Shown in pieces: positions 32,875-41,966 of a stretch of DNA of 43,617 bases (within the stretch, counting starts at the first letter, position 1; each line of letters starts with the position of its first letter). The notes beneath the pieces are model-generated. The model saw nothing but the letters and a program-made list of their open reading frames with translations, ran no database searches and was not told the origin of the DNA. Position numbers and translations under genes: made by a program. The stretch covers positions 1-43,617 of the forward strand of contig LNEO01000135.1 of the NCBI GenBank assembly GCA_001465015.1, in the 5' to 3' direction. The stretch comes from Deltaproteobacteria bacterium Ga0077539 (GTDB lineage Bacteria; Myxococcota_A; Polyangia; Polyangiales; Ga0077539).

Positions 32875-33873
32875 ATGAAGAACACAAACGTCCTTTGCTT
32901 GCTCAGCGCAGCGCTCGTCGCGTGCGCTCCGACGACCTTGAGCCGACCCGACGCCGCTGCGGATACGAGCTCCGATCGCACATCACCAGCAGATGTGCGA
33001 TCGGATACGTCGAGCCGCCCCGACGTCGACGATCGCGACGTCGACGCGCGCGTGACCGACACCGGTGTCGCCGATGCAGCGGCGACGGACAGCGGTTTGG
33101 ATGTCGCTGCTCCGATCGACGCCTCGAGCGCCGACGGAGCGATGGACGCAGCGATGGACGGAGGAGGCTTCATCGAGGACGCCGCGACCCGCGACGCGGC
33201 GAGCGACGGCTCCGCAGCAGACGCATCATCCGCGGACGTGCTGATCGGTGACGGAGCGACCGGCAGCGGTGGCTACATGCTCGTTCGCAACGTCACTGGA
33301 GCGAGCTGCGACACGAGCAGCGCGTGGACCGACACCGGTGTGACGGGCGACGACGATGCGATGACGGCGCCGGTCGCGATGCCCTTCAGCGTCGGGTACT
33401 TCGGGCAGACGGCCACGCACTTCAGCGCGAGCACCAACGGACTGGTGCAGCTCTGGCCGGGCGCGAGCGGAACTCCCAGCACGGATTACAGCAACGATGT
33501 GCTTCCGTCGGCGACCGCGCCGGAGGGTGCGGTCGCGGTGTTCTGGGACGACCTGTACGTCCCGCCGACCGGGAGCGTGCGATACGCGACCCTCGGCGCG
33601 GCGCCAGGGCGGCGCTTCGTGGTCGAGTACAACGACGTGGACACGATCGACGAAGAGCAGACGCTGCGATTTCAGGCGAAGTTCTTCGAGGGCACCAACG
33701 TCATCGAGCTTCACTATTGCGCCATGAGCACGATCGGGTTCGACGACCGACACACCGGCGAGTCGGCGACGATCGGCGCGCAGAACTTCGCGCGAACGCA
33801 GGGGATCGACGTTTCGACGGACACCGCTGGGGCGACGCCGTCGGGGACGTGGTTTCGGCTCGTTCCGCGGTGA
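32875..33873 (+). CDS. Asp/Ala-rich-spacer lipoprotein with beta-sandwich-like domain
   Basis: 332 residues. Lipobox LVAC (C17) in MKNTNVLCLLSAALVAC. Residues about 25-130 are an extended acidic spacer dominated by Asp, Ala, Ser and Thr (DAAADTSSDRTSPADVRSD). The C-terminal 200 residues are beta-rich, with MPFSVGYFGQTATHFSASTN, GLVQLWPG, GAVAVFWDDLYVP, RRFVVEYNDV and LRFQAKFFEGTNVIELHYC. This pattern resembles the NIDO-like/nidogen-type extracellular domains seen in bacterial surface proteins, but that is inference. The longer frame from 32629 is antisense to DUF2141. TAGAGT at 32808-32813 may be a -10. Confidence 0.8.
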   Translation: MKNTNVLCLLSAALVACAPTTLSRPDAAADTSSDRTSPADVRSDTSSRPDVDDRDVDARVTDTGVADAAATDSGLDVAAPIDASSADGAMDAAMDGGGFIEDAATRDAASDGSAADASSADVLIGDGATGSGGYMLVRNVTGASCDTSSAWTDTGVTGDDDAMTAPVAMPFSVGYFGQTATHFSASTNGLVQLWPGASGTPSTDYSNDVLPSATAPEGAVAVFWDDLYVPPTGSVRYATLGAAPGRRFVVEYNDVDTIDEEQTLRFQAKFFEGTNVIELHYCAMSTIGFDDRHTGESATIGAQNFARTQGIDVSTDTAGATPSGTWFRLVPR

Positions 33874-34051
33874 TTGAACTCGCCGAGGCAGGCGCAAGGC
33901 GTGCGCCTCACGCGAACGGCTCCGTCGAAGCCGGCGAGGCGGGGTGGCGAGCGCGACGCCCTTTCTGCGTGAACAGCGGTCGATCTGCGCAGAGCGCTAC
34001 GCAATCGATGCGCGGGCGCGGTGGTCTGCCGATTGCTTTGCAATCGTCCCC

Positions 34052-35545
34052 ATGTTCGAAGACGCCGAGCTGGGTCACAAGATGTCGAAGGAAGACTTCG
34101 ACCGAGAGCTGCCTGCGCTGCGCGAGAAGCTGCTCGAGGCGCAATTTGCGCTGCTCGAGAGCAAGCGCTTTCCCGTGTTGCTCTTGATCAACGGCGTGGA
34201 CGGCGCGGGCAAGGGCGAGACGGTCAACGCGCTGCACGAGTGGCTCGACCCGAGGCACGTGCAGTCTGTGGCCTTCGGCGCGCCGAGCGACGAAGAGCGC
34301 GATCGGCCCGAGATGTGGCGCTTCTGGAGGGCCCTGCCCCCGAAGGGCAAGATCGGGATCTTCTTCGGCAACTGGTACACAGCTCCGCTCGTGCGTCGCG
34401 TCTTGGGAGAGAGCCGCAAGGTCGAGCTCGAGCAGTCGCTGTCGACCATCGAGCACTTCGAGCGAATGCTCACCGACGAGGGAGTGTTGCTGCTGAAGTT
34501 CTGGTTTCACCTCTCGAAGAAGACGCAGAAGCAGAAGCTCGAAGAGCTCTCGGGCAACAAGCGCACGCGCTGGCGCGTCACGCCGCAAGACTGGAGCAAC
34601 GCTTCGCGCTACGACGAGTTTCGCGCGGTGTGCGATCGGGTCCTTCGCGAGACGTCCACCGGAAACGCCCCGTGGATCGTCATCGACGGAAGCGACGATC
34701 GCTACCGCACGATGGCTGTCGGAAAGACGCTGCTCAGCGCGCTCGAGCGCCGACTGGCGGCGGCGCCCGGCTCGCACGAGCGAAGCCAGGCCAAGCCCGC
34801 GCCCATCAGCGTGCGCGACGAGAAGGGCACCAACGTGCTGCGAGCGCTCGACCTCGGAAAGGTGCTCGCGAAGAAGGACTACGGTGATCGGCTCGAGAAG
34901 CTGCAGGGCAAGCTCAACCAGCTCTCGCGCCACCGGCGGTTCGCCGACAAGAGCCTCGTGTGCGTGTTCGAAGGCCCCGACGCTGGCGGAAAGGGCGGCG
35001 CGATTCGACGCGTGACGCGAAGCCTCGACGCGCGCGTGTATCGGGTTATCCCCGTGGCGGCGCCCACCGAAGAAGAGCGCGCGCAGCCGTACCTGTGGCG
35101 GTTCTGGCGGCACGTTCCGCGAAAGGGGCACGCTGTGATCTTCGACCGGTCTTGGTACGGCCGGGTCCTCGTCGAGCGCGTCGAGTCCTTCTGCAGCGAG
35201 GAAGACTGGCGTCGCGCGTACGCCGAGATCAACGACTTCGAAGAGCAGCTCGTCCAGAGCGGCTCGGTGCTGTGCAAGTTCTGGCTGCAAGTGTCCGAGG
35301 AAGAGCAGCTCCGTCGTTTTCAAGAGCGAAAGCAGACTGGCTTCAAGCAGTTCAAGATCACCGACGAGGACTGGCGCAACCGCGAGAAGTGGGGGGCGTA
35401 CGAGCGCGCCGCGTGCGACATGATCGATCAGTGCAGCACCGAGATCGCGCCGTGGACGCTCGTCGCTGCGAACGACAAGTACTCAGCGCGCGTCCACGTG
35501 CTGCAGACTCTCTGCGATCGGCTCGAGTCCGCGCTCGGCGACTGA
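34052..35545 (+). CDS. pap: Polyphosphate:AMP phosphotransferase (two-domain PPK2)
   Basis: 497 residues, the usual length of class II PPK2 enzymes with two fused PPK2 domains, which phosphorylate AMP to ADP using polyphosphate. Domain 1 (about 10-250) has Walker A-like GVDGAGKGE (48-56), but the lid motif is altered (FFGNWYTAPL). Domain 2 (about 290-490) has GPDAGGKGG (308-316) and the intact lid motif DRSWYG (365-370), and is therefore the likely catalytic half, as known for Pseudomonas PPK2B-type enzymes. Cytosolic. ATG 34052 places MFEDAELGHKMSKEDFD first; the frame upstream reads as noise. Glycogen phosphorylase follows by 39 bases. Confidence 0.92.
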   Translation: MFEDAELGHKMSKEDFDRELPALREKLLEAQFALLESKRFPVLLLINGVDGAGKGETVNALHEWLDPRHVQSVAFGAPSDEERDRPEMWRFWRALPPKGKIGIFFGNWYTAPLVRRVLGESRKVELEQSLSTIEHFERMLTDEGVLLLKFWFHLSKKTQKQKLEELSGNKRTRWRVTPQDWSNASRYDEFRAVCDRVLRETSTGNAPWIVIDGSDDRYRTMAVGKTLLSALERRLAAAPGSHERSQAKPAPISVRDEKGTNVLRALDLGKVLAKKDYGDRLEKLQGKLNQLSRHRRFADKSLVCVFEGPDAGGKGGAIRRVTRSLDARVYRVIPVAAPTEEERAQPYLWRFWRHVPRKGHAVIFDRSWYGRVLVERVESFCSEEDWRRAYAEINDFEEQLVQSGSVLCKFWLQVSEEEQLRRFQERKQTGFKQFKITDEDWRNREKWGAYERAACDMIDQCSTEIAPWTLVAANDKYSARVHVLQTLCDRLESALGD

Positions 35546-35558
35546 ACGCACATCCCAG

Positions 35559-35564
35559 TACTGT
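35559..35564 (+). promoter_or_regulatory. Possible -10 hexamer TACTGT
   Basis: TACTGT lies 20 bases before the glgP start, between pap and glgP. It could provide a secondary promoter; a strong GGAGGAG (35571-35577) follows. Confidence 0.25.
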
Positions 35565-35584
35565 CCCCGCGGAGGAGTCACACC

Positions 35585-38098
35585 ATGGCACTGCTGTCTG
35601 CGCGCGTATCCGAGGGAGAAGTCCAGCTCGGAAACGACCCGACCTCGATTCGTCACGATTTCATCGAGAAGCTCTTCTTTCAGCAAGCGAAGTTTCCCGG
35701 AGTCGCGACGACCAACGACTGCTACCTCGCGCTCGCCTACGTCGTTCGGGACCGACTGCTGCACCGATGGGTGCGTTCGGCGCGCACGTACCTCGAGCGT
35801 CACTCGCGCACGGTGATCTACCTGTCCGCCGAGTACCTGCTGGGGCCGCAGCTCGCAAACAGCCTGCTCGCGTTGGGGATCGAGCCGGCCGTTCGCAGCG
35901 CGATGAACTCGCTCGGCATCGAGCTCGACCAGCTCATCGCGCACGAAGAAGAGCCAGGCCTGGGCAACGGCGGCCTCGGACGGCTCGCGGCGTGCTACAT
36001 GGACTCGCTCGCGACGCTCGAGATCCCCGCGATCGGTCACGGGATTCGCTACGAGTTCGGCATCTTCGACCAGGAGATCCGCGAGGGACAGCAGGTCGAA
36101 AAGACCGACAACTGGCTCAGGCTCGGCAACGCGTGGGAGATTCGGCGCCACGAGATCCAGCACGTCGTGGCGTTCGGCGGACGCACGGTGCACGGCACCG
36201 ATGAGCTCGGGCGCTATCGCGTCCGATGGGAGCCAGAGCGGGTGATCAAGGGCGTCCCTTCGGATACGCCCGTGCTCGGATACAACACCGACAACGCGAA
36301 CTTCTTGAGGCTATGGACGGCGCTCGCCGCGGACGAGTTCGACCTCGAGGCGTTCAACACCGGCGAGTATTGGCGCGCGGTCGACGAGAAGGTCCGCAGC
36401 GAAAACGTCACCAAGGTGCTCTATCCCAACGACGAGAGCATCGCAGGCAAGCAGCTGCGCCTCGAGCAGCAGTACTTCTTCGTGTCCTGCGCGCTGCAGG
36501 ACATCATCCGCATCCTGCTGCAGAAGTCGACCATCCACGACTTCGCCGAGAAGTACGCGATCCAGCTGAACGACACGCACCCAGCCCTCGCGGTGCCCGA
36601 GCTGATGCGACTGCTCATCGACGTGCACGGACTCAGCTGGGATCACGCCTGGGGGATCACCTCGAAGACGATCTCGTACACCAATCACACGCTGTTGCCC
36701 GAGGCGCTCGAGCGCTGGCCGCTGTCGTTGATGCAGAAGCTTCTTCCTCGGCACGTCGAGATCATCTTCGAGATCAACGAGCGCTTTCTCGCCGAGGTGC
36801 GAACGCGATTTCCCAACGATGAGGCGCGGGTCAAGCGGATGTCGCTCATCGGAGAGGGACAAGAGAAGACCGTGCGCATGGCGCACCTCGCGACGGTGGC
36901 GTCGTGCAGGGTCAACGGCGTCGCCAAGCTCCACTCGCAGCTCCTCGTGCAGACGGTGCTGTCGGACTTCGCCGAGCTGTGGCCAGAGCGCTTCACCAAC
37001 GTCACCAACGGCGTGACCCCGCGGCGCTTTCTCGCGCTGGCCAACCCTGGCCTCGCGGGGCTCATCACCGAGGCGATCGGCGATCGCTGGATCGGCGACC
37101 TCGAGTCGCTGCGCGAGCTCGAGAAGCACGCGAATGACGCTGGATTTCGCCAGCGATTTCGGGAAGTGAAGCGGGACAACAAGCGATCCCTCGCCACGTA
37201 CGTGCAGGACGTCATCGCCGCGGACATCGATCCAGACTCGATGTACGACGCGCAGTGCAAGCGCATCCACGAGTACAAGCGACAACACCTCGCGGTGCTT
37301 CACGCGGTGTATTTGCATCAGCGCATTCGAGAGGGGCGGCTCGACGGGATCGTCCCGCGCACGCTCGTGTTCGCAGGAAAGGCCGCGCCGGGATACCGAA
37401 CCGCCAAGCTGATCATCCGGCTCATTCACGGAGTCGCCAAGGAGATCTCGAAGGACCCGGTCGCGCGCAAGCTGCTGCGGGTGGTGTTCGTCCCGGACTT
37501 CAACGTCAAGAACGCGCAGCGCATCTATCCCGCGGCGGACCTGTCCGAGCAGATCTCGACGGCGGGCAAGGAGGCGTCGGGTACGGGCAACATGAAGTTC
37601 GCGCTGAACGGGGCGCTCACGATCGGGACGCTCGACGGCGCCAACGTCGAGATCCGCGAGTTCGTCGGGGACGAGAACTTCTTCTTGTTCGGGCTCACCG
37701 CAGAGCAGGTCGTCGAACGCAAGGCGAACGGATACGACCCGCGGAGGGTGGCGTTCGAGGACGCCGAGCTCACGTCGGCGCTCGAGCGAATCGCGAGCGG
37801 CGCGTACAGCCCACACGAAAAGGGGCTCTTCGCTCCCTGGGTCCGATCGCTGATCGAGCAGGACGAGTTCTTGGCCCTCGCGGACTTTCGCGCGTACGTC
37901 GAGCGACAGCACGACGTCGCGCGGGTGTGGCAGGACCCCGACCGATGGTCTCGCATGGCGATCCTCAACGTCGCGCGCATGGGCTATTTCAGCTCGGATC
38001 GCTCGATTCGCGAGTACGCCCAGCGCGTCTGGCACGTCGAGCCGCTGCCGATCCTGCTCCCATCCGGGCCCGAGAGCATGCGGCCGCCTGCGCTGTAG
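35585..38098 (+). CDS. glgP: Glycogen/starch alpha-glucan phosphorylase
   Basis: 837 residues, typical for the maltodextrin/glycogen phosphorylase family (GT35). It releases glucose-1-phosphate from alpha-1,4-glucans using pyridoxal phosphate. Landmarks: EEPGLGNGGLGRLAACYMDS, QLNDTHPALAVPELMRLL, RIHEYKRQHL and the PLP-site block EASGTGNMKFALNGALTIGT with the Schiff-base lysine K671. Cytosolic. A strong ribosome site (GGAGGAG) supports ATG 35585. The gene lies between pap and the translocase-like gene on one strand, 39 and 36 bases apart, so an operon is likely. Confidence 0.96.
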   Translation: MALLSARVSEGEVQLGNDPTSIRHDFIEKLFFQQAKFPGVATTNDCYLALAYVVRDRLLHRWVRSARTYLERHSRTVIYLSAEYLLGPQLANSLLALGIEPAVRSAMNSLGIELDQLIAHEEEPGLGNGGLGRLAACYMDSLATLEIPAIGHGIRYEFGIFDQEIREGQQVEKTDNWLRLGNAWEIRRHEIQHVVAFGGRTVHGTDELGRYRVRWEPERVIKGVPSDTPVLGYNTDNANFLRLWTALAADEFDLEAFNTGEYWRAVDEKVRSENVTKVLYPNDESIAGKQLRLEQQYFFVSCALQDIIRILLQKSTIHDFAEKYAIQLNDTHPALAVPELMRLLIDVHGLSWDHAWGITSKTISYTNHTLLPEALERWPLSLMQKLLPRHVEIIFEINERFLAEVRTRFPNDEARVKRMSLIGEGQEKTVRMAHLATVASCRVNGVAKLHSQLLVQTVLSDFAELWPERFTNVTNGVTPRRFLALANPGLAGLITEAIGDRWIGDLESLRELEKHANDAGFRQRFREVKRDNKRSLATYVQDVIAADIDPDSMYDAQCKRIHEYKRQHLAVLHAVYLHQRIREGRLDGIVPRTLVFAGKAAPGYRTAKLIIRLIHGVAKEISKDPVARKLLRVVFVPDFNVKNAQRIYPAADLSEQISTAGKEASGTGNMKFALNGALTIGTLDGANVEIREFVGDENFFLFGLTAEQVVERKANGYDPRRVAFEDAELTSALERIASGAYSPHEKGLFAPWVRSLIEQDEFLALADFRAYVERQHDVARVWQDPDRWSRMAILNVARMGYFSSDRSIREYAQRVWHVEPLPILLPSGPESMRPPAL

Positions 38099-38134
38099 TC
38101 ACCGAAACTCATCACCCAAGAAACGACCGTCCGC

Positions 38135-41100
38135 GTGTCCGACGAGAGTACGTTCGACGCCGTCTCGAGCCGGCTCCGTTCAGCGTTCGACAGGATCGTC
38201 AGCGACGGCCTGCTCGTCCGTCCCGGCGAGGGAACGCGAACCGCCCTGCTCTTCGCGCAGCTGTTGCTGTCGTCTTCGGTCTTCATTCTGGGCCGAACCG
38301 TGCGCGACACGCTGTTTCTCAGCCGCTATTCGCTCTCGGCCCTGCCGTGGATGTTTGTCTTGTACGGCGTGGCGTCGGCGCTCACCGTCGTCGTGTACTC
38401 GCGCGTCGCTGACAAGCTCCCGCGCGGCAAGATGATCGTGACGTGGTGCGTGCTCGGCGCGATCACGTACTTGGCGACCTGGGGGGCGGCCCGCGCCGGT
38501 TGGACGCTGATCTACCCGGTCTTCTACGTGTGGAGCGAGGTCTTCGCGAACCTCTTGCTCTCGCAGTTCTGGACGCTGGCCAACGACCTTCACGACCCTC
38601 GCTCTGCCAAGAGGCTCTTCGGGACGATCGGCTCGGCGCGCGTGCTCGGTGTGATCCTGGTGGGCGTGGCGGCCGGGACGATCGTTCGATGGATCGGAAC
38701 GCAGCAACTGCTGTTCGTCCTCGTCGCGATGCTCGCCGCCATCGGCGCTCTCGCCACGCGGCTCGATCGTGAGCCGAGACCCTCTTCCGGCGCGCGACCG
38801 AGGAAGACGCCGCGCAAGCCGCGACCGCCGCCGGCGATCCTCTCCGATCGTTATGTCCAGGCGATCGGCGCGATGTTCTTGCTGACCTTCTCGGCGCTGA
38901 CCATCGGCGACTACCAGTTCAAGGCCGTGGCGCGCGCGACGTATCGCGAGGACGCGCTGGCGCAGTTCTTCAGCCTCTTCTACGCGGGGGTCGGGGCGAT
39001 CTCATTTCTGTTTCAGCTCTTCGTCACGCCGAGGCTGCTGGCGCGGTACGGGGTCGGGCTCGGCATGACCGTGATGCCCGCGGTCTTCGGCGCGGCGAGC
39101 GGGGTCTTGCTCGCGTTTCCTGCGCTGGCCGTGGCGACGGTGATGAAGTTCTCGGACAACGGCTTTCAGTACACGATTCACGAGAGCACGGTGCAGGCGT
39201 TGTACGGGCCGTTCGCCGCGGACGCGAAGGTCCGCACGCGAGCGTTTCTCGACGCGGTCATCAAGCCGCTCGCCTACGGCCTCGGCGGCGTCGCCCTCAT
39301 CGTGTTCGCCGCGCCCCTCGGCACGATCAAGCTCTCGATGATCAGCGTCGCGCTCGTCGTCGGGTGGATCGCGCTGATTCCCACGGTGCGGCGCCGCTAC
39401 CTCGCGCAGCTCGAACGAACGCTGGCGGGCGGCCGCCTCGCCGAGGACAGCGAGCGAGTCTTCGACGATCCGCTCGCCCGCGCCGTGCTCGTGCGCTCGC
39501 TCGACAGCCCCGATCCGCGGATCGTTCTCGCCGCGCTCGACGCGCTTCGAGGAAGCGCTGACCCTACGCTGCTCGCGGCGTTCGAGCGGCTGACCAAACA
39601 TCGCGACGCTGCCGTCCGCGTCGCCGCCGTCGAGCGCCTCGGGCCCCACGCCCGGCTGACCAAAACGCGATCCGACGACGAGGCGATCGCAGCGGCGCTA
39701 TCCGATCCCGAGCCGCAGGTTCGCGCGGCCGCTGCGCACGCGCACGCCGAGTCTGCCGGCGACGACGCGGTCGACGCGCTCGCGCCGTTGCTCGACGACC
39801 CGGACCGAGCCGTGCGCGCGCGAACCACGGCGGCGCTTCTCTGCCATGGCGGATTCGAGGGCTCGGTTCTCGCGGGGACGCGGGTCACGCGGCTCGTTGC
39901 GTCGAACAACCCGAAGGACAGAGCAGACGCGGCGAGCGTCCTCGGCGAGCTGGGTCCGCCTGGCGCGCGCCGGCTTGTGACGCTGCTCGGAGACAGCGAC
40001 CGCACCGTGATTCACGCGGCGCTCGTCGCGGCGCGCACGGTCGCAGACGCTCGATGCGTTCCCGCGCTGTTGCAGTTGTTTAGGCGGAGCGCGACGCGAC
40101 GGCAGGCCGCTGCGGCGCTCGTCGCGGTGGGAGAGCCAGCGGTCGAACCGCTCGCGAAAATGCTCGCCGACGAAGGGTGCGACCGCACCGTTCGCCTCGC
40201 GATCCCGAGGGTGCTGCGAGGGATCTCGTCCCCCGCCTCGTGGCGCGCGCTCGAAGCAACGTTGGGCGATCGCGACTCGCATCTTCGATTGAGGGTGTTT
40301 GCGGGGCTCTCGAAGCTTCGCCAGTCGACGCGACGGCCGCCGCTGGCGCTCGGCGTCGTTCGATCGCTGCTCGAGCGAGAGATCCGCGAGACGCTTCGGT
40401 TGCAGGGCGCGTGGGAGCTGCACAAGGCCGCGATCGGCACGCCCCTGATGGAAGAAGAAGTGCAGTTTCGCGTGGTGCGTGGCGTCCGACGGATCCTCAG
40501 GATCCTCGAGCTGCGGTATCCAGCGGACACGCTTCAACGCGTCCGAGATCGAATCGAAGATCCGGCGCGACGAGCGAACGCGATCGAAGTCTTGGACACG
40601 ACGATCGAGCCGTCCCTGCGTCCGCTGGTGATGCCTTTCTTCGACGACCTGCCCATCGCCGATCGCTGCGCGAAGGCTGGAATCGGGCCGATGCCTTCTT
40701 TCGAAGAGCTCAGCACGGAGCAGTGTCGACACCCCAACCCGTACGTGGTGATGCTGTGGCTCGACGCGCTCGCGAAGGCCCGCCACCCGCTCGCGCGGAT
40801 CGAAGCGCAAGCGGCGCTTTCGCACAGAGACCCCATGGTGCGCGAGGCCGCAGAGGCCGCGCTCTCGAACACGGACGAAGAACCCATGACGTACTCGACG
40901 ATCGAGAAATTGCTCGTGCTTCGCGCTGCGTCGATCTTCGAGCGCCTTCGCGCGGAAGACCTCGGCCCTCTCGCGCAAGTCGCAGAGGTCGAGGAGTACG
41001 CGACGGGCGACGTGATCTTCGCCGAAAGCGATCCGGGCGACGCGCTGTACATCGTGGCGCACGGACGCGTGAGCATCGCCCACGGAGGAAAGCAGCTCGC

Positions 41101-41350
41101 GACGCTCGCCGCCGGTGAAGCCTTTGGCGAGATGGCGGTGCTCGACGAGGCCCCTCGCAGCGCGTCGGCCACGGCCCTCGAGACGACAGAGCTCTTGCGC
41201 ATCGGGAGCGACGAGTTCTACGAGGTGCTTCGCGAACAGAGCGAGATCGCCGAAGGAGTCATCCGGGTGCTGAGCCGTCGCCTCCGCGAGTCGAACGAGC
41301 GCCGACCGTCCGGCGAGAGGATGAGCGAGCTGCCGCTCAAGCCGCGCTGA
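38135..41350 (+). CDS. ATP/ADP-translocase-like protein fused to HEAT repeats and a cNMP-binding domain
   Basis: 1071 residues from GTG 38135. Residues about 30-430 form about ten to twelve membrane segments resembling the NTT (Npt/Tlc, non-mitochondrial ATP/ADP carrier)/MFS fold: LFAQLLLSSSVFILGRTVRD, GRTVRDTLFLSRYSLSALPW and YQFKAVARATYRED. Residues about 435-900 are HEAT-like repeats (LARAVLVRSLDSPDPRIVLA, AAVERLGPHARL, AALSDPEPQVRAAAAHAHAE). Residues about 930-1055 are a cyclic nucleotide-binding domain with YIVAHGRVSIAHGGKQLATL and the phosphate-binding cassette FGEMAVLDEAPRSASA. Transport activity and ligand are inferred. Weak ribosome site. The gene closes the pap-glgP block. Confidence 0.88.
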   Translation: MSDESTFDAVSSRLRSAFDRIVSDGLLVRPGEGTRTALLFAQLLLSSSVFILGRTVRDTLFLSRYSLSALPWMFVLYGVASALTVVVYSRVADKLPRGKMIVTWCVLGAITYLATWGAARAGWTLIYPVFYVWSEVFANLLLSQFWTLANDLHDPRSAKRLFGTIGSARVLGVILVGVAAGTIVRWIGTQQLLFVLVAMLAAIGALATRLDREPRPSSGARPRKTPRKPRPPPAILSDRYVQAIGAMFLLTFSALTIGDYQFKAVARATYREDALAQFFSLFYAGVGAISFLFQLFVTPRLLARYGVGLGMTVMPAVFGAASGVLLAFPALAVATVMKFSDNGFQYTIHESTVQALYGPFAADAKVRTRAFLDAVIKPLAYGLGGVALIVFAAPLGTIKLSMISVALVVGWIALIPTVRRRYLAQLERTLAGGRLAEDSERVFDDPLARAVLVRSLDSPDPRIVLAALDALRGSADPTLLAAFERLTKHRDAAVRVAAVERLGPHARLTKTRSDDEAIAAALSDPEPQVRAAAAHAHAESAGDDAVDALAPLLDDPDRAVRARTTAALLCHGGFEGSVLAGTRVTRLVASNNPKDRADAASVLGELGPPGARRLVTLLGDSDRTVIHAALVAARTVADARCVPALLQLFRRSATRRQAAAALVAVGEPAVEPLAKMLADEGCDRTVRLAIPRVLRGISSPASWRALEATLGDRDSHLRLRVFAGLSKLRQSTRRPPLALGVVRSLLEREIRETLRLQGAWELHKAAIGTPLMEEEVQFRVVRGVRRILRILELRYPADTLQRVRDRIEDPARRANAIEVLDTTIEPSLRPLVMPFFDDLPIADRCAKAGIGPMPSFEELSTEQCRHPNPYVVMLWLDALAKARHPLARIEAQAALSHRDPMVREAAEAALSNTDEEPMTYSTIEKLLVLRAASIFERLRAEDLGPLAQVAEVEEYATGDVIFAESDPGDALYIVAHGRVSIAHGGKQLATLAAGEAFGEMAVLDEAPRSASATALETTELLRIGSDEFYEVLREQSEIAEGVIRVLSRRLRESNERRPSGERMSELPLKPR

Positions 41351-41513
41351 TCGCGTTCGGGGTCTCGAAAGCAGCTCTGGATGCGCAGAGGCTGCTGCTC
41401 GCGTGCAAAACGCGCGGGGTGCTTTGCGGCCTCGAACGCGGCTTCACGCACGGGTTGCAGGTCTTTGGCAGCGCCGCCCACGCTGGCTCGCCGGTTGCTC
41501 GACGCTCGTCGTG

Positions 41514-41957
41514 ATGAAGCCAAGGATCTTCGTGCCCTACGATTTCAGCGCCGCTGCCGACCTCGCCCTCGCGTGGGCCAAGGACTACCAGAATATGTCC
41601 GGAGGCACGCTGCACGTCGTTCACGTCGTGCAGTCGTCGGCGCCTTCGTTTGTGTCGATGCCTTCGGGTGGCGGCGCGACCCCGGCTGAGATCGAGCGCA
41701 TCGGCGTCGAGCTCACCGAGCGCCTCAAGGCCAGACACATGAACGCGACGCACGAGCTGCTGATTTCTCCCTCGCCGAGCACGGCGATCTGCGAGGCGTC
41801 CGTCGCGAACAAGAGCACCCTGATCGTCATGGGAACGGAGGGCCGCAGCGGCCTCGCGCGGCTCGCGCTCGGCAGCGTCGCGGACTACATCGTGCGCAAC
41901 GCGAGCTGTCCGGTCGTCACGCTCCGAGCGCCTCGGGCGAACGAAGACGAGGGCTGA
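41514..41957 (+). CDS. Universal stress protein (UspA family)
   Basis: 147 residues. Single Usp domain with the ATP-binding signature G-x2-G-x9-G-S: G107, G110, G120 and S121 in MGTEGRSGLARLALGS. N-terminal IFVPYDFSAAADLALAWAKD and the terminal ASCPVVTLRAP are typical. ATP-binding Usp proteins act as stress or energy-status factors in the cytosol. ATG 41514 (or GTG 41511) is chosen; the frame upstream lacks the fold. It follows the translocase-like fusion by 163 bases and may belong to the same energy block. It is convergent with the WD-like gene. Confidence 0.92.
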   Translation: MKPRIFVPYDFSAAADLALAWAKDYQNMSGGTLHVVHVVQSSAPSFVSMPSGGGATPAEIERIGVELTERLKARHMNATHELLISPSPSTAICEASVANKSTLIVMGTEGRSGLARLALGSVADYIVRNASCPVVTLRAPRANEDEG

Positions 41958-41966
41958 CGGTGTTCG

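Noticed and set aside
36311..38035. A 574-codon open frame antisense to glgP
   Set aside because: Shadow of the phosphorylase gene; no domain features.
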